Assembly: GCF_000983115.1 (NCBI RefSeq) | Contig: NZ_CGIH01000010.1 | Span: 1-33,955, forward strand | From: Syntrophomonas zehnderi OL-4 | GTDB taxonomy: Bacteria > Bacillota > Syntrophomonadia > Syntrophomonadales > Syntrophomonadaceae | DNA: 33,955 nucleotides | Reading direction: 5' to 3' | Part shown: positions 17,037 through 24,470 of the stretch, piece after piece | How positions within the stretch are numbered: position 1 is the first letter of the stretch | How the letters are laid out: every line of letters begins with the position of its first letter | The notes under the pieces: model-generated | Seen by the model: only the letters and a program-made list of their open reading frames with translations | The model's database searches: none | Told to the model about the DNA's origin: nothing | Position numbers and translations under genes: made by a program

Positions 17037-18080
17037 TTATTCTTTGGAGGATGGGCCTTTATTTAGCAGGAAAAACCCGCCTATAACCACGGCTGTAATT
17101 ATTACAATAATTAGAATTGCCGTTCCTGCCCCCTGATTATTTTGCTGCATTGGTTTCTGAGCCGGTTCGCCCGTAGGAGTTCCGGTCACACCCAAGACGG
17201 AAGGCAGTGCCTCTGCAAACAGCTTAATTCCCTCTTCTGCTTCCGGTTTGGTATTGGTATGAGCTCCCACCTCTACCAGCATGGCGCGGGGGCTTAAATC
17301 TTGATTGTAATCACCTTTTCCCATAAATATACCCGCGGAAAGGCCGGGGGTCTTATTGTCCATGGCAACCTTTAGCCTTTTGGCAAATTCCAAATTGGTC
17401 TTGCTGTTTGGATTCGATCTGCCTACTACCAGCTTTATCTTGGTTACATCCTGCCCTTTGACGGTGGTCTGATATTCACCTGGCGGAGTGGAGTCGCGAT
17501 GAACATCTATAATTGCATTCGGCATCTTTCTTAAGAGTGTGCTGGCGGTTCTCCGTGAGCGGCTATAGGCATTAATATCGTGGGGATTATGATTGTTCCA
17601 GTTATGGATTACATTGAAACCCTTGGCTCTTAGTTTAACCGCAAGTGCCTTCCCTACATCATATATGCCGCCGTTGCCATCGATACTTTCCTTGCCATCG
17701 GTAGGCACATAGGATTCATCACTGTGGGTATGATAAATTGCTATGGTTGGTTTTTGGTTTTTATTAACTACCGGCACGGCTTCCCTGCCCAGATATGAAG
17801 ACTTCCTGACCTCCTCCAAAGTGGGCATGGCTTCTTTGCCCTGGTAAGCACAACGCGCCGTGGTGGCTATAACCTCGACAACCCGATACCGAGAATTGTC
17901 AGCGGCAATATAAATATCACCGGGATATATTTTAATGCCGGTCTGGTTAATAACCCGGTTTTTTTCATCAACCAAGGTGAAATGCTTTCCCTCTGGTGTT
18001 TCTGTTTCGGCAACTGCAGTACCGGTCAGCCCCAGGAGACAAAGCGCCAATACCAATAAAAACATACAACGTCTAAGCAT
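17037..18080 (-). CDS. spoIIP: Stage II sporulation protein P (peptidoglycan hydrolase)
   Basis: Cell-wall amidase/endopeptidase that drives engulfment together with SpoIID and SpoIIM. The SpoIIP domain starts near residue 110: IAIYHTHSDESYVP has the expected histidine/glutamate pair, followed by DVGKALAVKLRAKGFNV, IDVHRDS, VVGRSNPN and MLVEVGAHTN, typical zinc-ligand and catalytic regions. A signal-like hydrophobic segment is at residues 4-24. A second, GTAILIIVIITAVVIGGFF, lies near the C-terminus before a short basic tail. ATG 18080, six bases after GAGGGGG, is preferred over the ATG two codons upstream. It overlaps the DUF1614 gene by 8 bases. Confidence 0.92.
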   Translation of the reverse strand: MLRRCMFLLVLALCLLGLTGTAVAETETPEGKHFTLVDEKNRVINQTGIKIYPGDIYIAADNSRYRVVEVIATTARCAYQGKEAMPTLEEVRKSSYLGREAVPVVNKNQKPTIAIYHTHSDESYVPTDGKESIDGNGGIYDVGKALAVKLRAKGFNVIHNWNNHNPHDINAYSRSRRTASTLLRKMPNAIIDVHRDSTPPGEYQTTVKGQDVTKIKLVVGRSNPNSKTNLEFAKRLKVAMDNKTPGLSAGIFMGKGDYNQDLSPRAMLVEVGAHTNTKPEAEEGIKLFAEALPSVLGVTGTPTGEPAQKPMQQNNQGAGTAILIIVIITAVVIGGFFLLNKGPSSKE

Positions 18081-18816
18081 CTTCATCCCCCTCGTCTGAT
18101 TTTTTTTCGATAGGCTTATGGGCCGGTTCAGGTTCGCGCAGACTATTAAGCAGCTCCGGCGGTCTGCCTTCGGTTTGCGGTCCTCCGCGGAAGCGTTCCA
18201 GGCTTTCTCCGATCACCTCAGCTAAAAGCACAGCCAAAATACCGGCTAATATAAGCGAATCGAAAGCCCCTCCGCCGCCAACATGTACTACTCCTCTAAC
18301 CCCTGAACGTACCAGATAAAAGTATTGACCGATATCTAAGGCAAATACGCCCATTACCGCCGCAAAAAAAGCACCCCGCCTGGAACGTCCGGCCAGGTAA
18401 CCGACAATACCGGCAATCAGAGGATAAAGATAGATCGGATCAATAAATATTTGCTCAGGTTCAGCCCCCAAATACCTGGCTGCAATAAAAAGTACCAAGG
18501 TTGTAACTGCAGCTGCAATAATTGCTCGAATTTTTTCAAACCTGGTGCCGGCACCTAACAGTACATAAAGTGCCACGATAACCGCTATTGATCCACCCAG
18601 ATTAATCGTTATCCGAGGACTCAGGGGAATATCAATAAAGCTCCCCACGATTATAGCTGCAATTATCGCTAAGGCTGACTTGTCCGTTAGCCTCATCCGG
18701 TCTAAAACCCGCTGGGCCACTCCAAAATATATAAGGATTGAGATCACGACAAGGGCTATCATTCCTGCAGGAAAATTACTCATTTCTTTTTTCATCCCTT
18801 TCATCGTATAATTCAT
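18073..18816 (-). CDS. DUF1614 family membrane protein
   Basis: 247-residue membrane protein with about seven hydrophobic stretches up to residue ~205 and a charged cytoplasmic tail (EKKSDEGDEDA). The N-terminal half, VVISILIYFGVAQRVLDRMRLTD followed by VGSFIDIPLSPR, is typical of DUF1614. RYLGAEPEQIFIDPIYLYP and GGGGAFDSLILAG are the other conserved blocks. The function is unknown. It is first in the run DUF1614-spoIIP-YIEGIA-cap-DUF3189, so co-expression during sporulation is likely by context. Several ATGs lie near the start (residues 1, 5, 8, 12) and none has a clear ribosome binding site. Confidence 0.78.
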   Translation of the reverse strand: MNYTMKGMKKEMSNFPAGMIALVVISILIYFGVAQRVLDRMRLTDKSALAIIAAIIVGSFIDIPLSPRITINLGGSIAVIVALYVLLGAGTRFEKIRAIIAAAVTTLVLFIAARYLGAEPEQIFIDPIYLYPLIAGIVGYLAGRSRRGAFFAAVMGVFALDIGQYFYLVRSGVRGVVHVGGGGAFDSLILAGILAVLLAEVIGESLERFRGGPQTEGRPPELLNSLREPEPAHKPIEKKSDEGDEDA

Positions 18817-18915
18817 GTTGGGTGCTAAAACTATTGTTCCCTAAACCTAGCATTTTATGTAGAATCACAACCTCAACCAGCAGCAAGCATCGCCCGCAAT
18901 TATGTTTTTTTCCTC

Positions 18916-18945
18916 TTGAATATATGGTTTTTTAAGGCTTATACT
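18916..18945 (+). promoter_or_regulatory. Sigma-A promoter for the TM1266-like gene
   Basis: TTGAAT (18916-18921) and TATACT (18940-18945) are separated by 18 bases on the plus strand, about 35 bases upstream of the start codon. The divergent DUF1614/spoIIP run begins about 100 bases to the left. Confidence 0.6.
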
Positions 18946-18981
18946 TAACAAAAAATGGGATTTAATTAAGGAGGGAAAGTA

Positions 18982-19248
18982 ATGAATATAGTGCTCATTT
19001 TGATAGGACACCGGGTGGAAAGCGCAGTAAAAGTGCAGAGCATCCTAACCGCCAATGGGGATATCATAAAAACCAGATTAGGCTTAAATCGTGAATTAAG
19101 CCAGGATAGCCAGGCCAGTGGTTTCGTATTTCTGGAAATCTGCGGAGATAAGCCGCGAATTGAAAAACTTTGTAATGAACTAAACAGTATTGAGGATGTA
19201 CGAGCCGAATACGTATCCTTGAGCCTGGCCGAAGGCTCCAGTTGCTGA
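18982..19248 (+). CDS. TM1266-type iron-only hydrogenase system regulator
   Basis: 88-residue ACT/ferredoxin-fold-like protein. The opening MNIVLILIGHRVESAVKVQ, the central IIKTRLGLNR and the ending EICGDKPRIEKLCNELNSIEDVRAEYVSL match the small family found near [FeFe]-hydrogenase maturation genes (TM1266 of Thermotoga as the reference). The ATG has AAGGAGGG nine bases upstream. Here it is alone on the plus strand between sporulation and isoprenoid genes, with no hydE/F/G or hydrogenase neighbours. A role in hydrogenase regulation or maturation is inferred from the family, not shown here. Confidence 0.83.
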   Translation: MNIVLILIGHRVESAVKVQSILTANGDIIKTRLGLNRELSQDSQASGFVFLEICGDKPRIEKLCNELNSIEDVRAEYVSLSLAEGSSC

Positions 19249-19258
19249 TAGTAATAAT

Positions 19259-19300
19259 GAAAAAACTGAGGCAGACAGCCTGACCTGCTGTCTGCCTCAG
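19259..19300 (-). terminator. Strong rho-independent terminator after fni
   Basis: A perfect 14-bp stem, CTGAGGCAGACAGC against GCTGTCTGCCTCAG, with a 7-base loop is followed on the minus strand by six T. It terminates the mobA-fni unit about 125 bases after fni and also separates it from the convergent TM1266-like gene. Confidence 0.9.
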
Positions 19301-19424
19301 CCAAACTATTAAATCCTAAATCCTAATCATGCGCACAGAGCGCAGCCACTGATGGAATAGTAGTTAAGAACTTAACTATTTTGTCGCCGACATAAAGACG
19401 ACATAAACCCGGTATTATTATTGT

Positions 19425-20471
19425 TTACGATCTGCACCACTGAACAGGATCGATTCCTCTGGTCTTTAGCCATTCCGCCGTCCGTCCCAATATAATAACC
19501 GGTTTTTTTTTAATTTCCATGCAGTCAGCCGCTCCGGCCATCAAAAAAACCGCTTTAGTCTGGTAAAACAACTGGTCTAACCTTTGATCCAGTTCCTGTA
19601 TTCCTTCCTGTAACAAAATCTTAAGAAAAAATCCACCTATTCCAACTAATTCGGCCCCCATGGCAATCGCTTTAGCCAGATCGCTGGCCTGTCTTATTCC
19701 CCCGGAGGCTATAATCTGCACAGGTAATTTTAAAGCCAGAATTTCTCCCAAACTGGCAGCGGTAGAAATTCCCCAGTTAGATAATCCCTGACTTAGCCTG
19801 CCGCCTCGGTGACCTTCAATGGCTAAAAAATTAGTGCCGCCTTTACCTCCGTTATCAAAGATTCTTACCCCGCAATTAAAGAGCTTAAGTGCACTTTCCT
19901 GTGAAAATCCGAACCCCACTTCTTTAGCAATTACCGGAACGGGACATGCCTGGGTAATCAAACCGACATTTTCTAAAATACCCCGGAAATTACGGTCACC
20001 TTCATTCATTGCCAATTCCTGCGGCACATTAAAATGCAACTGCAAACCGTCGGCGGCTATCATATCCACAGCCGCCAGGCAGTCCTCAACGGAGCTGTTT
20101 GCACTTACATTCGCCAGGATTACACCCTCGGGGTTCATGTCCCGAACGACTGCAAAGCTTTTATCTAAACCGGGTCTTTCCAGAGCAATCGTTTGGGAGC
20201 CAACTGCCATGGCCAGTCCATATTTATGTGCCAGGGAAGCCAAGCCACGATTGATTTCGGCGGCCTCATCAGTACCTCCGGTGAGTGCATTAATAATCAC
20301 CGGACAAGCCAGCTTTTTTCCCAAAAAACTGTAGCTTAAATCGATATCATCCATACCCAGTTCCGGTACCGAATCATTGAGCAGAGTAACATCTTCAAAG
20401 CCGCTGCTGTCAGGTCCGTCCAGGGTATTAATTGCCCACCGAAGATGTTCTGTTTTTCTTTCACTTCTGAT
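19425..20471 (-). CDS. fni: Type 2 isopentenyl-diphosphate delta-isomerase (ATC start)
   Basis: FMN-dependent isomerase interconverting isopentenyl and dimethylallyl diphosphate. INALTGG, HFNVPQELAMNEGDRNFRG (with the catalytic-region Gln-Glu), VIAKEVGFGFS, NGGKGGTNF and SGGIR are all IDI-2 motifs. Homology reaches well upstream of the first ATG (20354): RSERKTEHLRWAIN and GFEDVTLLNDSVPEL match the family N-terminus. In that frame there is no ATG, GTG or TTG; the likely start is ATC 20471, eight bases after GGGAGG and overlapping the mobA stop as TAATC. A TAATG would be usual, so this is either a rare start codon, a mutation or a base error. Length from ATC is 348 aa. Confidence 0.85.
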   Translation of the reverse strand: MRSERKTEHLRWAINTLDGPDSSGFEDVTLLNDSVPELGMDDIDLSYSFLGKKLACPVIINALTGGTDEAAEINRGLASLAHKYGLAMAVGSQTIALERPGLDKSFAVVRDMNPEGVILANVSANSSVEDCLAAVDMIAADGLQLHFNVPQELAMNEGDRNFRGILENVGLITQACPVPVIAKEVGFGFSQESALKLFNCGVRIFDNGGKGGTNFLAIEGHRGGRLSQGLSNWGISTAASLGEILALKLPVQIIASGGIRQASDLAKAIAMGAELVGIGGFFLKILLQEGIQELDQRLDQLFYQTKAVFLMAGAADCMEIKKKPVIILGRTAEWLKTRGIDPVQWCRS

Positions 20472-21064
20472 TACAAATACCTCCCTGCGATTTGTTGGGC
20501 TAAAACCAAAGCCGTTTGATCATTTACGTTCATAAATATCTCCCGGGGATCGCCAAACTGAGCCAATTGCATCTCAGGGATCACTAGGTGGTTTAATTCT
20601 TCAAATATGCGAATCAGCTTAAGCTTATCATTCTCCAGGCAACCGGTTAGAACCGGCAGACAGCTTTTGCTGTATAATGCCGATAAAGGCTGCAGTTTAT
20701 TATCCAACATCGGTACAACACAATCATAATCCTGAAGATGATCTGATAAGAAAGAGACCAGTTCCATATTCATAAACGGCATGTCGCACCCCATAACGAA
20801 AACCCTATCGTAACGAGCATTAAACAAGGCCGAATGAATACCTGCCACCGGCCCCAGACCCGGGTATATATCCGAATAAATCACAGCACCAAAATCACGA
20901 TATATTTCCGGTTCATTGCTAATAGTTATCGTTTCATCAAAATTTAACTGAAATTTATCCAGGATAATTTTAAATACAGGTTCTCCAGAAATTACCGCCA
21001 AAGCTTTGTTAAACTTCATGCGTGAACTCTTTCCCCCAGCCAAAATTGCCCCAGTTATTTTCAT
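20471..21064 (-). CDS. mobA: Molybdenum cofactor guanylyltransferase
   Basis: Transfers GMP from GTP to molybdopterin to give the guanine dinucleotide cofactor used by enzymes such as formate dehydrogenase. The signature AILAGGKSSRMKFNKAL is at residues 6-22, and SDIYPGLGPVAGIHSAL and VMGCDMPFMN are the other nucleotide-binding blocks. The 197 aa fit MobA. The start ATG is 2 bases after the preceding small gene's stop. Its stop overlaps the presumed start of fni. A molybdoenzyme gene is not in the window, so the target is not known. Confidence 0.92.
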   Translation of the reverse strand: MKITGAILAGGKSSRMKFNKALAVISGEPVFKIILDKFQLNFDETITISNEPEIYRDFGAVIYSDIYPGLGPVAGIHSALFNARYDRVFVMGCDMPFMNMELVSFLSDHLQDYDCVVPMLDNKLQPLSALYSKSCLPVLTGCLENDKLKLIRIFEELNHLVIPEMQLAQFGDPREIFMNVNDQTALVLAQQIAGRYL

Positions 21065-21066
21065 AA

Positions 21067-21300
21067 TTATTTTAAATCCGGGGAAAAATTAAATGCCACA
21101 TTGTATATGCGCTCCAAGGAAGCGATTTCTTCCTTTAAAAGATGCACTTCTTTGATATGCTCATGGTTATGCCTGATTTCAACGGTGGTTAGCCGACCTG
21201 GTTGTTGATAGGCCTTGGCAATATCAATAAGTATTCGCATATTAATAGCACCGGTCACATTAACTATGTCATCATCATCTAAAATCCATCCCCTATCCAT
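21067..21300 (-). CDS. Small conserved-looking protein before mobA
   Basis: 77-residue protein I do not recognise. It starts MDRGWILDDDDIVNVTG, continues with INMRILIDIAKAYQQPGRLTTVEIRHNHEHIKEV, and has a helix at the end (LLKEEIASLERIYNVAF). There is no signal peptide or membrane segment and no cysteine. ATG 21300 is preceded by GGGAGGGG, a strong ribosome binding site, and the stop is only 2 bases before mobA, so it is probably real and co-transcribed. A link to molybdenum cofactor metabolism is only suggested by this position. Confidence 0.6.
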   Translation of the reverse strand: MDRGWILDDDDIVNVTGAINMRILIDIAKAYQQPGRLTTVEIRHNHEHIKEVHLLKEEIASLERIYNVAFNFSPDLK

Positions 21301-21547
21301 CAACTTTCCCCTCCCTGAATAATACTTATAAAATCACCTAACCCGGCACTAAAGATGTTGGGTAATAATGGACGTCTCTTGGGCAGCACTTTTCTTTCAC
21401 TTTTTTAGTCTTGCCTCTTGGAAAATAACCGGTTACGACCCATACATTCAGCCCCGATTGGCTTAGTAAATTCTAATTAATATTTTCGAATTTTCACAGT
21501 GTCCTGGCGGGCAAAAAAGCACGCGTATCCGCCCGCTTCTATTAAAT

Positions 21548-21571
21548 AAAAAGGCTGTCGACTGACAGCCT
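21548..21571 (-). terminator. Rho-independent terminator after the FmdB-like gene
   Basis: AGGCTGTC and GACAGCCT form an 8-bp stem around a 4-base loop, followed on the minus strand by five T. It lies 14 bases beyond the zinc-ribbon gene and ends the cmk-plsC-ispH/S1-fmdB run. The 21304-21547 stretch to its left contains one further GC-rich hairpin (GCGGGC/GCCCGC near 21507-21535) and no gene I trust. Confidence 0.85.
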
Positions 21572-21584
21572 AAAAACGCATTCC

Positions 21585-21785
21585 TCATCCTCCTGTGACT
21601 GCAGAAGGACAGCTCGCGCAGGAATCCGATGACGAACCGGAGCTTGGGGTCGCAAACAAGGAAAGGAGTTGCTTGATTTCCGGGGAACCGCACTGCGGGC
21701 ATTTAACCTTGTCTTTATCCTTGTTGCTGATCATCAGATCAAATTTATTCCCACATTTTTTACATTCAAAATCAAATACCGGCAT
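21585..21785 (-). CDS. FmdB-like zinc ribbon protein
   Basis: 66-residue protein beginning MPVFDFECKKCGNKFD, with two Cys pairs (CKKC and CPQC) that would hold one zinc or iron, and a serine/glycine-rich tail with two more cysteines (SCASCPSAVTGG). This is the FmdB/regulatory-protein family fold. Family members were linked to formamide/acetamide gene regulation, but most are of unknown role. ATG 21785 follows GAGGGTG; an upstream in-frame GTG overlaps this site and is less likely. It is 23 bases downstream of the IspH/S1 gene. Confidence 0.85.
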   Translation of the reverse strand: MPVFDFECKKCGNKFDLMISNKDKDKVKCPQCGSPEIKQLLSLFATPSSGSSSDSCASCPSAVTGG

Positions 21786-21808
21786 TTTGTTCACCCTCTT
21801 TCTTCAAA

Positions 21809-23806
21809 TTACTCATTAAACTCATTTTCCTGATTAGCCAGGTATTCCTCGACTCCCTGGTCTTCCACATCTGCCGCTACCTCTTTCAGGGATAATCCGA
21901 TCCTCTTTTCTTCAGAATCAATACTTAATATCTTTACCTTCACCGGTTGGTTAACGCTCACCACATCCTGCGGCTTTTCAACCCGATGGTTAGCCAACTG
22001 GGAAATATGCACGAGTCCGTCCACACCCGGTTCGATTTCTACGAAAGCACCGAAAGAAGCCAGTCGCACAACTTTACCATCAATAATGTCACCCTCCTGA
22101 TATTTTTCCAGGACGATTTCCCACGGGCTCTTCAGCAGTTTTTTACGGCTTAATGATACCCTTTGTTTTTCACGATCCAAAGCCAGAACAAAAACGTCAA
22201 TTTCCTGCCCTTCCGTAAGCACAGCTGAAGGGTGTTCAATCCTTACATGATCAATTTCGGATACATGCAGCAGGCCTTCAAATCCTCCCAAGTCAATAAA
22301 GGCCCCGTAATCAACGATCCGCTTAACTCGACCTTTAATGGTCTGGCCTTCCTCAATACTGGCCCAGAACTGTTCTTTGAGTTTGGATTTCTCGGCTTCC
22401 ACCATGGCTTTACGGGACAGTACGATCTGGGAACCACGTTTTTTATGCCGATTAAACTCAATTATATTGAATTTAAAACTTTGGCCAACATATTCATCGA
22501 GGTTTTTCACAAAACCATCCTCCACATGAGAAGCCGGCAAAAATGCCACCACCCCGACATCGACCAATAATCCGCCTTTTACACTGGAAACTACAGAACC
22601 TTCAACGACTCCGCCCGAATTATAGATCTCCTCCAGTGTATCCATGGCTTTTTTGGCATCTACTTTTTTCTTGGAAAGCAATATAGTTCCATCATCATCC
22701 CATTTTAATACCAATACTTCGATTTCTTCTCCAACGGCGGCCAGTTCTTTGGCAGAGTTGGCTTCTTTTACCGACATCTCTCTTAAGGGTATAATACCTT
22801 CAGACTTACCTCCTACATCAACCATGACTTCATCGTCACGAACCTCAATTACTACACCCTTTATTATATCTCCGCGGTTGGGGCTAGCAATATCAGCCAT
22901 TTCAGCTTCCAGCTTAGCAAAGCTCTCTTCATTGGATAAATTCCCCTGTTGGGTTTGCTCCTGCGGAGCACCGTCATCAAACTGCGTCATCCTGTCCAAT
23001 ACCTCCTTAATAATCCAATCCGGAGTAGAAGCCCCGGCTGTAATACCAACCCTTTTGATATCTTTAAACCAAGCAGGAATCAAATCGCCGGCAGATTCAA
23101 TAAGCTGCGTCTTAACTCCTGATATTTGGCACTCCCGTGCCAGGGTTTTAGTATTCGAACTGCTTTTATCGCCAATTACCAGCATTAATTCGACTTTCCG
23201 GCTCAGAATCCGAGCCGCCTCCAGTCTTTTTAAGGTCGCAGAGCAAATCGTATTGAACGCTCTTATTTCTTTGGCCTTAGGTACCAATGCAGCTACCAGT
23301 TTATAAAAATCAGACTCATTTTTGGTAGTTTGAGATATCACGCCCATTTTACTAACTACCGGCATAACCAGGGCCTCATCAACACTAGCAATAACCCGGG
23401 CATTATTATTGCACCATCCCAGAATTCCCTGAACCTCAGGGTGATCATAGTCCCCGTAAATAATTATTTCGTATCCCTGAGCCGTTAATAAAGCAGCTGT
23501 TTCATGCACCCGTTTTACCAATGGACAGGTAGCATCATTAATTATAATACCCTTTTCCTGGAGATTGGCGATGATTTGCGGGGCAATCCCGTGGGATCTT
23601 ATTATTATTCCATCGGCAGCCAGTTTCTCCATATCATCTGCCGGGGAGATTCCCTGAGCGGTAAAATGATCGACCACCGCTTGATTATGAACCAGAGGTC
23701 CCAGGGTAACCCAATGAAGATCGTCACTTACGGTGTTTTCTGCAATTTTGAAGGCTCGGCGCACCCCGGCGCAAAACCCCGCCTCTTCAGCCAGAATCAC
23801 CTGCAA
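21809..23806 (-). CDS. ispH: IspH fused to ribosomal protein S1-like repeats
   Basis: Two-part protein. Residues 1-275 are 4-hydroxy-3-methylbut-2-enyl diphosphate reductase, the last step of the MEP isoprenoid pathway. The three [4Fe-4S] ligands are Cys12 (GFCAGVRRA), Cys94 (NDATCPLV) and Cys188 (NTICSATLKR). An acidic linker leads to four S1 RNA-binding repeats, starting near residues 312 (GDIIKGVVIEV), 398 (VVEGSVVSSV), 483 (GQTIKGRVKRI) and 568 (GDIIDGKVVRL). IspH-S1 fusions are common in Clostridia, where the S1 part serves as or resembles ribosomal S1. The start is TTG 23806, eight bases after GGGG; an upstream GTG overlaps that site. The full product is 665 aa. Confidence 0.95.
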   Translation of the reverse strand: MQVILAEEAGFCAGVRRAFKIAENTVSDDLHWVTLGPLVHNQAVVDHFTAQGISPADDMEKLAADGIIIRSHGIAPQIIANLQEKGIIINDATCPLVKRVHETAALLTAQGYEIIIYGDYDHPEVQGILGWCNNNARVIASVDEALVMPVVSKMGVISQTTKNESDFYKLVAALVPKAKEIRAFNTICSATLKRLEAARILSRKVELMLVIGDKSSSNTKTLARECQISGVKTQLIESAGDLIPAWFKDIKRVGITAGASTPDWIIKEVLDRMTQFDDGAPQEQTQQGNLSNEESFAKLEAEMADIASPNRGDIIKGVVIEVRDDEVMVDVGGKSEGIIPLREMSVKEANSAKELAAVGEEIEVLVLKWDDDGTILLSKKKVDAKKAMDTLEEIYNSGGVVEGSVVSSVKGGLLVDVGVVAFLPASHVEDGFVKNLDEYVGQSFKFNIIEFNRHKKRGSQIVLSRKAMVEAEKSKLKEQFWASIEEGQTIKGRVKRIVDYGAFIDLGGFEGLLHVSEIDHVRIEHPSAVLTEGQEIDVFVLALDREKQRVSLSRKKLLKSPWEIVLEKYQEGDIIDGKVVRLASFGAFVEIEPGVDGLVHISQLANHRVEKPQDVVSVNQPVKVKILSIDSEEKRIGLSLKEVAADVEDQGVEEYLANQENEFNE

Positions 23807-23879
23807 AAAGATACACCCCACCTATTAATCTATTAATTCGTATAAAATCTGCTGATTCCTGCTTTATTATTACACTTTA

Positions 23880-24470
23880 TTAGTATAGAAGACGAATTAT
23901 TTTATCCTCTATTTCTGTATTGAGTTTCTCCAGGTTGGAGGAATTTACCTTCTGATCCCGGTACTCATCCAGGCTAATAGGCTCACCTATTCTTACGACT
24001 AAAGGCCTAAGCCAACCTACCGGTATTATTCGGCCAGTGCCAATACAGGCCACGGGTACAACATTAACCTTTGAACGGAGGGCAATCATTGCCGTTCCAG
24101 ATTGGGCGGTGATGTTTTGATCTTCCCGGTTGCGGGCTCCTTCGGGAAATATCCCTAGAACATGGCCTTGTTCCAAAACCCGCAGGGCATGTCGAATCGC
24201 CTGACGATCGCCGCTGCCCCTTCTAACAGGAAAAGCATGTAGCTTAATTAATAATTTACCCAAAATGTTATAGTTAAATAACTCGGCCTTGGCCATAAAA
24301 TGTACCGGGCGATTCACTGCCAGGGCAACCATTACTGGATCCCAATTGCTTACGTGATTGGAGGCAAGGATAAGGGGGCCTTCGCGCGGTATGTTCTCAT
24401 GACCCTCGACTTTTAACCCCAGAATAATAAAAACAAATCTAAATATTGCTCGGGCAGTCTTATAAAACAT
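23880..24470 (-). CDS. plsC: 1-acyl-sn-glycerol-3-phosphate acyltransferase
   Basis: Adds the second acyl chain to lysophosphatidate, giving phosphatidate. The catalytic HX4D is NHVSNWD (His39, Asp44), and FPEGARNRE near residue 112 binds the glycerol-phosphate. MIALRSKVNVVPVACIGTGRIIP is the next conserved block. A hydrophobic N-terminal helix probably anchors it in the membrane. At 196 aa it is complete. Its ATG overlaps the cmk 3' end by 11 bases and follows GGGGAG within cmk. With plsY and gpsA in this same window, the whole route from DHAP to phosphatidate is present. Confidence 0.93.
   Translation of the reverse strand: MFYKTARAIFRFVFIILGLKVEGHENIPREGPLILASNHVSNWDPVMVALAVNRPVHFMAKAELFNYNILGKLLIKLHAFPVRRGSGDRQAIRHALRVLEQGHVLGIFPEGARNREDQNITAQSGTAMIALRSKVNVVPVACIGTGRIIPVGWLRPLVVRIGEPISLDEYRDQKVNSSNLEKLNTEIEDKIIRLLY

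Noticed and set aside
19819-20334. 171-codon plus-strand open frame
   Set aside because: Antisense shadow of fni.
21463-21702. Minus-strand 79-codon frame near the FmdB-like gene
   Set aside because: It overlaps the terminator and the zinc-ribbon gene in another frame.
22644-23306. 220-codon open frame on the plus strand
   Set aside because: It lies entirely antisense to the ispH/S1 gene, whose motifs are unambiguous; composition is Ser-rich as expected for a shadow frame.
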